Shown piece after piece: positions 51,252-61,085 of a stretch of 64,000 bases of DNA. Origin of the DNA: Atherix ibis (taxonomy: Eukaryota > Arthropoda > Insecta > Diptera > Athericidae); assembly GCA_958298945.1 (NCBI GenBank), contig OY282609.1, positions 27,067,212 through 27,131,211 of the forward strand, given 5' to 3'. Made by a program: the position numbers and the translations under genes. The first letter of the stretch is position 1. Each line of letters begins with the position of its first letter. The notes under the pieces were generated by a model, which was given only the letters and a program-made list of their open reading frames with translations, did no database searches and was not told the origin of the DNA.

Positions 51252-51394
51252 TTTTTTTTCAATAACAAAAGTTGCTTCACTCAAATTGCTATATCTCACG
51301 AACCAATCGAGCGATTGCTGTCAAATTTTGACAGAAATCATTTGAAGGACGGTACTTTGTGATAATTTTTGCAAGAGGCGCCATCTAGACGTCA

Positions 51395-51421
51395 ACCTTA
51401 TAAACTTTTCAGCCGAACTGT
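51395..51421 (-). repeat. Mariner terminal inverted repeat, right
   Basis: Inverted partner of 50,149-50,175; ends ccgaactgt before the TA. Confidence 0.9.
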
Positions 51422-51423
51422 TA

Positions 51424-51636
51424 CAAGCCTTGAGCATAAGATTTTGCCCGCATTTCACGCAGACAAATTTATAAAAATAATTTTCTGCTGCATGCCCAAA
51501 CTGTTGACATCTGTGGCATTGAAGTGGGCCACTTCTCCTTAGTTTTTCCGATCTTATTGATTGATGATGAATTTTTGTCACGTGCGTGACACTGGATGGC
51601 TGGTATCCTGGAGCCAATTGCACCAAAAATATGTTG
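51424..51636 (-). repeat. 213-bp gag patch inside the LINE RT
   Basis: Collinear, gap-free copy of 53,871-54,083 in the same orientation; by eye only two bases differ. It encodes the gag stretch with VTHVTKIHHQSIRSEKLR and the knuckle CHRCQQFGHAAENYFY. On the minus strand the ORF2 sequence runs ...TQGNNPT up to the patch and resumes ...AIQQHRPISLL beyond it and the mariner, so the patch sits inside a conserved RT segment. A 4-nt phrase (aaca, minus strand) flanks the insertion on both sides. Confidence 0.9.
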
Positions 51637-51639
51637 GAT

Positions 51640-53366
51640 TGTTACCTTGAGTTTTTGGAATATTAAAGATTATGCCTATTTGCCAGGCTTTAGGGAAGTA
51701 GAAATTGTTGATGCAGTGATTAAATATTGCAACTAAGGGACACAAACTTTTTTCGAAATCTTTCTCAGCATAAAATTCGATATATTATCGATGCCAGTAG
51801 ACTTTTTATTATTTAAAGATTTTATTATAGAATAGAATGTGTTTTCGGATATAAACATATCTAGAGGGCTATAATTGCTTGCACTGTTATCGGTGGGGAA
51901 TTTTGTAATATGAGTTGGGGAGTTTGATAAAAAACTGTCGACCTGATGATCGTTTACGTGAGTTTGTAGAGGTGAGTTTGAACTAGAGTTGTAAAGATCT
52001 TTATAAAATGAGGCAAAGTTTTTAGATATATTAATTGGACCTCCTTTTATTTCGCGGTCGTTATTATCGGTGACTGTTACTTTATTGAGAGACTTTCGGC
52101 CGGTGATGGCGTTAAGCTGCTTGAAAGCATCAGGACCTGGACGTACTTTTGAAAGTCGTTCAGAAAATTGTTCATTAAAATGTTTGTTAACTTTATTGTG
52201 TATCATGGTTATATGCAGTTAACCTGTGCCTCTAAGAGATGATAATCTGAGGATGTAGTGTTAAGTTCTCTCTGAAAAATGCGTTTCATTTCCCTTATCC
52301 AACGACTTTTCAACCAACACATTTTTTTAATGTTCTCAGGGCGGGAATCAAATCGATGGCTACTATTAGATAGTTGCCTTGAATGTTTATGAAATACATC
52401 CGAGACAATTTAGCTGAAGGTTTCCATATGGAAATCAATTTCTTGGTTGGTGATATTCTTGAAACAAGAAATATTCATTCCGTTAGATATGGCCATATCT
52501 ACATCGTGCCTAAATTCTTTCCAGTTCGTGTTCTTATACGACGTGAAAGATTTTAATTCAGTATATTCAAAGTAGAATTGAGTTTGAGTTTTAATTTGCA
52601 TAAGAATTGGATAATGGTCTGAATGAAAGTCGAGAGTTGAACAAGTAATGTTCGAAGAGTAAGGATTAATTAAACAACTTGAAACGAAAAACAGATCGAC
52701 TACAGGTAAGCTACATGGTCTGGTAGGACCGGAAGCTGCAATTACCTGTAATGTGGAGATGCTAGTGAGCAAACTTTGAATAGAGATACCGGAAGAGTTA
52801 CGGATAGAATCTCCCCATGAGGTGTGTCTGGCGTTAAAATTTCCCGCCATGATTACCTCATATCCTTTGCTGATGAGAATTTGTAAGAACTCGAACAGGT
52901 CCTTAATTTCAACGGGTGAACACTTACAGGCAATATAACATGAAACTAATGCTATATTTTTAATACCCGAATTGTTCACGTGACATCGCGTAAGAACACA
53001 AGTGGTGCAGATTATTTGAGCTGAAGTTAACCAAGTTACTATATTGGATATTTTCTGAGAAGATAATGCCAGTACCCTGATTAGAGTCATTGCGAATGGA
53101 AGCAACCGCGAAAGTGAAAGTTTATGCTTCAAATTCAGGTGAGTTTCATTAATGAAATTTTGGACGGGCCAACGATAGACCGCACGTTAAGTGCTATGAT
53201 ATTTAAAGAGCACGTCATAATGGAGTATAGTAGGGAAGGCCTACAAATATCATGGGTAGGGTGTATCTTAAATTATTCTTACTTGCTAATAATTCTAAAT
53301 CTGGTCTTTCTATATGAATCCTTGCCAGGTTGTTTTGCTCCTTTTGAATCCGCAGAATGTAATTAA
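51640..53366 (-). pseudogene. LINE ORF2, N-terminal part (endonuclease and RT start)
   Basis: Read on the minus strand: LNIIALNVRSIVG and ETHL near 53.2 kb (endonuclease start), then YEVIMAGNFNARHTSWGD, where the catalytic aspartate of GDFNA is asparagine, and DFHSDHYPI (intact SDH motif). Next come the linker with GPDAFKQLNAITGRKS and NNKKSTGIDNISNFMLRK, then FPKAWQIGIIFNIPKTQGNN, the RT N-terminal motifs. Several frameshifts separate these pieces. The AP-type endonuclease would nick the target site. Confidence 0.82.
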
Positions 53367-53545
53367 CTACGCTGGACTGCTGTTTTTGGCTGGCCCGATA
53401 GGGTAGTTGCTCCTGCTGATGATGATTGTCCATCGATGCGTTACATAAATTCCTCAGTACAGGCAGCATCATTTGCAAACTTTTCCAAGAAAATGCAAGT
53501 ATGCAACCTGTCGATCTGCAAAAGAGGAAAGCTTTTTATATGATT

Positions 53546-54949
53546 TCATACACTAAATAGTGTTGAAGCCTCCGAAAAGAATTCTTCCATGGGCGATGGC
53601 TGAATTGATTCTTCAGTTCTGGCGTCTGCACTTCCTGTCAATACAGTGTTCGAGACTGGTGCTCCTCGTAGGATGCTTGCGAAGGATACTCCACTCCTGA
53701 CAGTGTTATTAACAGACTCATGTACAAAGTTGTTTGTCTTTCCGCTGTTGAACTCTGGATTGTCGTCTGAGTTCCTTTGCCTTGTAGAAGGAACAACCTC
53801 TGTGGTTCGCTGGCCATGTTGTCCACAGTTGGCACAAAAGGGATCGCGAGACTTTTCGATGTCTCGTGGGCAAGCCTTGAGCATAAGATTTTGCCCGCAT
53901 TTCACGCAGACAAATTTATAAAAATAATTTGCTGCTGGATGCCCAAACTGTTGACATCTGTGGCATTGAAGTGGGCCACTTCTCCTTAGTTTTTCCGATC
54001 TTATTGATTGATGATGAATTTTTGTCACGTGCGTGACACTGGATGGCTGGTATCCTGGAGCCAATTGCACCAAAAATATGTTGCATTGGACATTATTTTC
54101 CTTTGAGAATTTAGTTTTGAAATTCTTCACTTTATTAATTATAGCCGCCTCCACTTGGCTGGCTAGGCTAGCTGTTATATCCGAAACTTCACAGGAGTTG
54201 TGAAGACCTCTTACTAGGAGGGAAATCTTCCTTTCCTCTTTTGTGGTGTAGGTAAGCCCAGGTATACTCTTTGACTAAATGAAGTCGAGGATGATTCTTC
54301 GATCTTCCAATGGCTCCGGCTTAATAATTGACTTGCCATTATTGTTGGTTATTTTATAACCGGCTGCTCTGGCTAGCGTCTTCATCTCTTTGATGAAGGC
54401 GTTAATATTCAAACCTCGACACGTGATCGGAGGTATACGAATTTTTCCCACTATCTCTGAAAAAAAAAATGCATTTGCATTCCTGCTCGTAGTGGTTGGT
54501 GGTTTTGGCAAAGTGGCTTCTTCGAGCAGACTAAACCGATTTTGGCTCACTGTAGGTATAGAACCCGCAGCTATCGGTGCCTTTACCTTTTTAGCCTTCT
54601 TTGGCGACTTAATTGGCTCTGCAATAAACTTGTTAGCTTATGTCAGAGAAGCGTCATTATTTGCCACGTTCTTCCTTTTCTTTGCAGTAAGAAAATAACG
54701 GCCTTTTTGAAAATGGTTGGAGTTTACTACAACCTTCAAAAAGAAATTGAAGAAGCTCACGTCTTCAATTTCTTTTTGAAGGTTGTAGTGAACTCCAACC
54801 ATTTTCAAAAAGGCCGTTATATCTGTGCCTAGCTTTTTCTTATCGGCAAGAAGCTCGCCGAACATTTTGACATCCGCGTTCGGGACTATCATGTCGTCCT
54901 CCGAAATTTCCATCCTTTGAAGAGCGATCTTCGAATCGATGGTAGACAA
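53546..54949 (-). pseudogene. LINE ORF1 (gag) with CCHC knuckles
   Basis: N-terminal frame from 54,949 (MSTIDSKIALQRMEISEDDM), a middle frame (SQNRFSLLEEATLPKPP; VGKIRIPPITCRGLNINAF; YKITNNNGKSIIKPEPL) and the C-terminal frame (54,154-53,546) with QLAPGYQPSSVTHVTKIHHQ, the first knuckle CHRCQQFGHPAANYFY, CVKCGQNLMLKAC and a third CANCGQHG. Such gag proteins bind element RNA. The third knuckle lacks its expected end. A stop and frame change break the N-terminal part, where an inverted duplication is embedded (54,695-54,820). Confidence 0.8.
54695..54820. repeat. 59-nt-arm inverted duplication inside gag
   Basis: Arms 54,695-54,753 and 54,762-54,820 are inverted copies with a single mismatch and an 8-nt loop. 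One arm is the gag coding sequence (ITAFLKMVGVHYNLQKEIE), so the other arm is an inverted copy of gag. Confidence 0.95.
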
Positions 54950-54960
54950 TTTCTTAAGGC

Positions 54961-55619
54961 TTTTTTTTTGGACGTTCTTTTAATAATAATTTTATTTGTT
55001 AGCTTTTTGGTGCCCGTTTATTTTTGGGTAATATTAAAAATTCCAAAATATTTTGTTGTGTTATTTTTTAAAAATAAAAATATTTAAGCAAAAACTTCCT
55101 ATTAAGAAATGTGAAATTCTATTTCCTTTTTGGAAATTCTATTTCTGATCGACTATAATTTATACTTAATAAAGGAAATATTTTTGTATAGTTTTTTAGT
55201 TGATTTTTTATATTAAGAATGATTACAAATGAAATATTATAAATCAAGATTAACTTTGAGCTGTTAATGTCTTATTTTTTTAGTTTTAACTGACCAAATT
55301 AGGTATTATTACTTTATCAGGTTAAGTATTTATTATACATAGTCTGTGCAGATCTTAGATTAAAGATTATAAGGATGACCAGTCGGTTGAAGCCAAAAAA
55401 AAAACCTTCAATTGTAATGAAACAATGACATTCTCTACTTATTAATTTAAAATTAATCTGCAAACCCTGTTGTTTTTAAACGCTTTGAATATGAAAAAAA
55501 AACATTAATTTTACTGTTAAAAAAATTATTTAATTTTAATACAAATATTTTTTGGGCAACTAATAATAAAGAATAATGAAAAATGCTGTTAAAAATCCTT
55601 TATAACTGATAACCCTGAT
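54961..55619. other. AT-rich intergenic DNA
   Basis: Begins with a T run next to the LINE 5' part. No gene or repeat recognised. Confidence 0.5.
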
Positions 55620-55770
55620 ATCTAGTAGGGTTGTATGATTAATACCTAGCCAGGATAAGAAGAAAACATTATGATGAGTGAAATTCATTTTATTTTTTAA
55701 TATATTCTCCTTTTAACTCGATACACTTAGTTCAAAATTTTTATATCTTTTGTATACCATTTAAAAAATA
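55620..55770 (-). mobile_element. Possible mariner C-terminal scrap
   Basis: Minus-strand frame gives KCIELKGEYIKK then stop, closely resembling the very end of mariner transposases (CIELKGDYVEK). Upstream frames are broken and no convincing terminal inverted repeat was found. Confidence 0.4.
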
Positions 55771-55966
55771 AAATTTTGATGTGTTGATAAAGTTTATGCA
55801 AAAAAAATTAGTAAATCATTTTTTCTGTCTTATTTTCTTGTTGTTTTTACATACAACATCCGTTAAGCATGTGTTAGTCACAACCTTGAGGCCATGTGGC
55901 GACGAAATGTAGCCTAATTCCAAATTGAGAATATTTGTAATGTTATCAGGAACTGAAATTTAGATC

Positions 55967-56034
55967 ACTCCTTCATACTACAATCTTTTTCGAAATCATT
56001 ATAGATTTCAAAAAAGATTGTAGTCTGAAGGAGT
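55967..56034. repeat. 31-nt-arm hairpin
   Basis: Arms 55,967-55,997 and 56,004-56,034 are inverted copies with two mismatches and a 6-nt loop (attata). Confidence 0.93.
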
Positions 56035-57583
56035 TACTGCTTCTTTACCAAGACTAATTCTGGTGAATTCTTTCAAACTCAAAACAAAGTTTATTCTAAT
56101 TTAAAATGGTTTTTTATTTATTTTTATTTCTTTCTTCAAAACTTTTATTTTTTTTTGCTGAACTAACATTATTGCTTCCATTTTTATTTAAATATTTTTA
56201 AATATTGTAAAAAATTTGAACTTTTATAAGAGTTTTTTTATTTCCGCGGGAAACGTGGGATGGGTATGGCCTATTAGAATATTTATAACTTCCCCTGATA
56301 ATATTATTTTTATTATTATAATATTGGTACTACAACTCTTTTTAGTGCCCGTTAATAATGGTGATGAGTCTTTTAAGGTCAATCTTTGTGCAGCAGTCCT
56401 TCCATCTAAGGTGTGCATTTTTTTTGTTTACAACTTTGTCCACTGTTTTTTATGTTTCGAAAATCAGCACTATTAAGGTCTTATAAAACTGGACTCAGTT
56501 TGGATCAAAATATTTTGCGCAAGCTATAATCATCCCTCACTTTATCTCCATCAAAACCTCCCTAAATAAACGGAACTGATACATTTCATATAACGATCAC
56601 CGATTTTTTCCATGCTCATAAATACATTGAGAGCGTTCAGTATTAATGGTTGTCAAATAAATTCCAAACAACACGGCGTTATCACACTTTAAACTTCAAC
56701 TTTTTAAGGTTGTTACTGTTGACCTAAGTAATTTTTTTCAAACAACTATCGCTATTTATACGTTAGGTCGAGTACTTCTTGAACTACCCTTGTAAATATT
56801 GCTACTTTATTTAATGCCTTATGAGATCTGCCTTATTAGAATACGTAGTATTTGAAATGATTAAATAAAATTGGTACCTCTTGTCGAGTAACATTGAAGC
56901 TGATAAAAGACTAAAAAGGATTTTTTTCCCCTCTCACAGTGTCACCTTTATCAACGGGTTTTTAAGGGGAAATTTATTAAAAGCCACTTGAAGGAATGTC
57001 TCTCGGTACTGTATATAACATTGAAAGTAGTGGTGTCTCTAGAGATTTATAGCAGCCCATATACGTGGGTTAATATTAATGAGGATAAAATAATATTGTT
57101 GCAAAAAAAAATTACCCTCGTTGCTTTAAAATTATTTAAAAAAAATATCGAAATAAAGAAAACATTCTCTAGAAGCTTGTCATTTTCATCTAATATCAAA
57201 ATATTGTAGAAAAATTAAGTACAATGTCAGCAAAATGTAAATGTCTAAATTACAAACTATCTCAAAATACTTTCATACAAATTTATAAAATATTAATTAA
57301 AATTAGGCAAAAAAAAATAAAAAGTCTTCAAAGAAAATGCCATCTAATTTCAAGTTAAGCTTCGCTAATGAAAATTTCTTAATGTGAGCAAAAGACGGAC
57401 AAGTTTTTTTTAAGAAATTATAGTGAATTTCTAAACCCCTTCCCATTCGACTGTAAAATTCTAAAAGAGTGACATTTTGACACAGAAAAGACTATTACTA
57501 AATATCGAAATAAGAACCAACAAGAATATTTTATTTGAATTAATTTAAAAAAATTCAACAAAAAAACTTAAAGATTAAGTAAA
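56035..57583. other. AT-rich DNA, no gene confirmed
   Basis: A minus-strand frame at 56,224-56,418 (with HTLDGRTAAQRLTLKDSSPL) has a more balanced composition than its surroundings but was not recognised; it could be a transposon scrap. Otherwise nothing supported. Confidence 0.4.
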
Positions 57584-57677
57584 AATTTAAGAAAAATTTT
57601 CTATAAACTTTTATAAATACCAAATTCATAATAGTGAATTATGTTTATAAAAGTTTATAGAAGATTTTTCTTAAATT
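57584..57677. repeat. 34-nt-arm hairpin with structured loop
   Basis: Arms 57,584-57,617 and 57,644-57,677 are inverted copies with one mismatch. The 26-nt loop itself contains a small inverted repeat (aattca...tgaatt). It lies 50 nt before the candidate exon at 57,728. Confidence 0.93.
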
Positions 57678-57727
57678 CCTAATTAACATAAAATTTTCCC
57701 TATTCTAACTTTCCTTTTTTTTTTTAG

Positions 57728-57867
57728 ATAATGCCAGCCCCTCTTCTTACAAACACAACGATACATCCTTAGCATTATTACAAAATATTTTCTATGTCAA
57801 ATCAGCAACTACAACAAATAAACGTACAAAGTTTAAATGGCAAAAATTATGGCTATCACTGTCATAA
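57728..57867 (+). CDS. Candidate exon of an unidentified gene
   Basis: A strong acceptor (long T tract then TAG) precedes a 45-codon open frame that includes SPSSYKHNDTSLALLQNIFY and RTKFKWQKLWLSLS and ends in TAA at 57,865-57,867; a canonical donor (aaaGTAAGTG) starts at 57,869. Either this is a last coding exon with a chance donor, or the splice sites are used in another frame or a non-coding exon. The composition is less AT-rich than both flanks. The protein was not recognised. Confidence 0.35.
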
Positions 57868-59809
57868 AGTAAGTGAAAGAATTGTGAAAATGTTTGTTGG
57901 GTAAATTAGTATGCAAAACATGAAAAGGTACACTGGGGAGCAATTAATTTCCATAAAATGAAAGTAAATCGTTTACTTTCTTCCCCATATTTATAAATGT
58001 ATTGAAGAGAAAATTAAGAAAATCTAAAGAGTCAGAATGTCATCGTTTTGTTGGTGGAACTAAAGAAATTTCAAATTTCCGTAAAATAATTTTGCATTTG
58101 GGTACACTTAAAATTCAGTGATTTAATTCTTTTTAATGTTGCAATAATATTTTCGCTCGCCTAATGTATCCTTTCTCATATAATATTTTTGCCAAAATAT
58201 TCGACTAAATGGTGTGTGATATTTTAATAGTATCTCTCGTAAAAGTTAAACCTATTCCATTAAGACGCGAAAATGTCTTTTTCCTATTCGTAACTCAACT
58301 ACACATAAGATGACAAATATCAACTGGCATGACGGAATATTTGCCAAAATTCCATTAATACAAAAATCTAATATGTCACGTTACGTCTCCGGTTAGCCGT
58401 AGTCGTTTAGTCATCCTTTAAAGATGTTTAATCCTTTCCAAGTTTTATGGCATAGAACAAGTGAACTTAAAAATGACATAAAATAAAATTTAGTCGACGC
58501 AAAGTATGCCATGATACCTGAAAATGGCAGAGACGATACCAACTTGTTTGTTGATAAGTACTCAGAGTGAAGATATGAACGGTTGAATTTTTTCATCCCA
58601 AAGATAGTATTTCGAAATTTATGGTCAATACTGGATAATTTTCCTATTCAATAGTTATCCTGCCATTGGCTGAAATGAAGGTAAATTAAACTGCGTATGC
58701 TCTCTAACCCTTAAAGTGATTGAAAATACTTTTCTATTACAATAGATAAAGTGATGGTCTTCGAAAGAAAATTGACATATCATAAAATCATAAGAATACT
58801 TCAATTCAATTTTATCCTCGATCAATATTATGTATGTACATCCTAGACATATCCCCAACCAAGATACTTGTGAAGATTATGGAAAATTCCTGATCTAATA
58901 TAAAAGAAATCAATACAACGACAGAGAACAGCAAAATTGGAATCCTCCCATTCAATGGAATTCTTAGTGTTTTACGAAAATAAATTGGGAAAAAAAAATT
59001 GGGGTAGAATTTTTTTCCACCCTCAATTTCATCTTTTATATTTATACATTTTATGCTTCTTCCTCTTCTATTTTAATTATGATCAAATAACAAAGCAGCA
59101 TGATAATAAGTTATTAATTAATTGATTAATTAATCAACAATTAATTAAAAGAGAGTGTTTAATCGCTGCTGGAATTATTTGCCTAATAAAAAATGTACTA
59201 ATTAAATAAATTACCAAATTTTTTTTTTTTAATTATTTTATTATTCTTCGAATAATGACTGTTAATCCTTTTGGGCATCAGAGCTGACGAATCATTTTAA
59301 TGCTTTGAGAGTTTTTAGAGTTGGGGGGAGAGGGGGGGGGTTGGATTTGTTTTTATTATTATCAAATAATTGTTAGATTTTTTTTATAATAAAAGGTATT
59401 TTTTTAAATTAAATTTAAAAAGCAAAATGTTTACCTACAATTTGTAACGAGGACATTTTTTAATAAAAATACAAAAGGATATGAACAAATGTCATGGTAA
59501 ATAGTTATGGATATATTTTTAATAACGAGATGTTTTTTTGGGTTATTTAAAAATAAATCTTGAGGCCATCACTGTTTTAAATGTCGATGGGTATTTAAAA
59601 GCAGGGTGGGAGTGATCGGTTTTCTTTCTAAAGGATTAAGATGGTAGGATAAATGCGAATGGAATTTTTAATAAAGGAGAAGTGCACAATTCATGAGCGA
59701 ATAATTATTCGAAGGATTCGGAATTGTAAGGCTTAGATTCGATGGGAATTGATAAAAAAAATATTAGTTTCTTGTTAGCGTTCCCTATAAATTGTTTGTC
59801 AATATTGAG
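57868..59809. other. AT-rich DNA, no gene seen
   Basis: Contains short low-complexity frames and a palindromic TTAATTAA-rich tract at about 59,112-59,148. A G-rich run is at about 59,322-59,341. Confidence 0.45.
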
Positions 59810-60085
59810 TCCTGGTAGAATATATCACTGTGATTTGTACTTTTTTGGGCAAAATGTAAAAGTAACATGAGCACATTTTTGTTTATTAATCTTTACTCTC
59901 CACATTTTGAATCAGGTCCCTAAGAGGTTGATGTGGTTTTGTTAAACATTGATGGATAAGAAAGGATTTTTAAGTTATATATATAATATCATGGGTGCAA
60001 ATATTATAAAGGATTGGACTTAGGGTGAGACCTTGAGGCTACCTGAAAATATTAGTCTGAGATACGCCTGCTGAGGACACTCTGC
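59810..60085 (-). pseudogene. Jockey-like RT remnant (distal copy)
   Basis: Minus strand reads GSLKVSP-VQSFIIFAPMI (decayed GSPQGS.LSPLLFNIY), then directly HINLLGT and MWRVKINKQKCAHVTFTF, the post-catalytic block. The YADD box is missing by deletion. Similar to the relics at 25 kb. Confidence 0.65.
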
Positions 60086-60210
60086 TGGTAAGTGGAATGT
60101 TCTAAACTCACTACAAAAAGTGTTTTTTTTTTCGTTTTTTTTCGTTTTTTTTTAAATACTTACAATCTGCATATAATAAGAAATGAAATTTTTATGCACG
60201 CAAAACAGGA

Positions 60211-60690
60211 CTAAGATATATAGAACAAAAGTAAATAATTTAAACATAAACTTTGGACATTTTGAGGCCATTGCATTTTCTCAGTTTTTGTTGGAATGAG
60301 AATAAGGACAATACTCGTAAAAGATTTTTTATAACGAACAACAGATAATTTAGAAACGAAAGTAACATTAAGATTACGATGGCATCGACCATTGGTTCGG
60401 GCGAATTTTATTGAAGCGTTTTGGTTTACCCTTAAGATTCTATTCCATATGTCTAAATGGGTCTGTCTTATTACTGTATTGTGTATGGAGAATTTTGGAT
60501 AACTGTCAATTTTTGTGTATGGATTCATTTTTTCCACTAGAATCTGTTCTGTTAATATGAATGGAAAGGGATATAGTCCTTTTCAAAGAGTAAAACTTAC
60601 ATGAACACTTTTTTGTTCATCTGCCATTATTTTCCACTTTTTGAACCAGTTTTGAAGGGAATCAATATGGTTTTTAGATGGATGTCAGCA
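60211..60690 (-). pseudogene. Jockey-like RT remnant (proximal copy)
   Basis: Minus strand reads LQNWFKKWKIMADEQKSVHV then SFTL and, after a frame change, KGLYPFPFILTEQILVEKMN; this matches the LQ.W..KW.I..NE.KSVHV.FTL..G..P.....L...... block of jockey-type ORF2. A 108-codon frame (60,537-60,211) continues with IRQTHLDIWNRILRVNQNA, not clearly recognised. It overlaps in content with the neighbouring relic, so two copies lie side by side. Confidence 0.65.
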
Positions 60691-60984
60691 GTATTTTAGG
60701 TTTTGATGTTTAATTGTCAGAAGATACAAAAAAGAGCTACCTTAAAAAAGAAAGAGAAAAGAAAAATTAAGAACTATTCGTCTATGTTGGTGAACAAATA
60801 CAGGCTCATAGGTAAATTAGTAGCAGTAAAACAAATTTAAACTTAATTATATTACTGGATAAGAAGGGTATAAAATACAATATTGAATTTAAGATAATTT
60901 TTACATATTGATTTAACTAAAAACTTACTATAGAATTCTAGTTTAATGATAGTTTTCCAAAAATTACTAATGTAGTTTTCGATT

Positions 60985-61085
60985 TTATGAAATTTGCAGT
61001 AAGAAAATATTTTTTTTTTCTCAATCTTACTGCAATACTATGAAATTTTCAGTAAAAAAAATATATTTTTTCTCAATCTTATTCC
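60985..61085. repeat. Direct duplication, about 50 bp
   Basis: Two adjacent copies of a unit running from tatgaaatttgcagtaagaa (first copy) to tctcaatctta; the second copy is slightly diverged (gaaattttcagtaaaaaaaa). Confidence 0.8.

Larger units (their letters stand above)
50147..51423 (-). mobile_element. Mariner element, full length with TIRs and TA duplication
   Basis: The element proper is 50,149-51,421 (1,273 bp, normal for mariner), flanked by TA on both sides (50,147-50,148 and 51,422-51,423). The 27-bp terminal inverted repeats start acagttcggct and differ at three positions. It sits in a patch of duplicated gag sequence inside the LINE reverse transcriptase, so it arrived after that patch. 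Confidence 0.93.
48598..54960 (-). mobile_element. Jockey-like LINE with nested insertions
   Basis: A long non-LTR retrotransposon on the minus strand. Its 3' end is taken as the T run at 48,598-48,607 (a poly(A) tail on the minus strand), its 5' part as the gag frame starting at 54,949. The order is gag with CCHC knuckles, AP-like endonuclease, reverse transcriptase, C-terminal region. It is interrupted in the reverse transcriptase by a 213-bp copy of its own gag and a 1,273-bp mariner. Both enzymatic sites are damaged. The clade is judged from gag knuckles plus RT motifs. The 5' boundary is approximate and no target-site duplication was identified. Confidence 0.8.

Noticed and set aside
55967..56034. 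Hairpin as a possible microRNA precursor
   Set aside because: The pairing is almost perfect along the whole arm and similar fold-backs recur throughout the window, including inside transposon genes, which fits inverted duplication better than a miRNA gene. Small-RNA data would be needed to reopen this.
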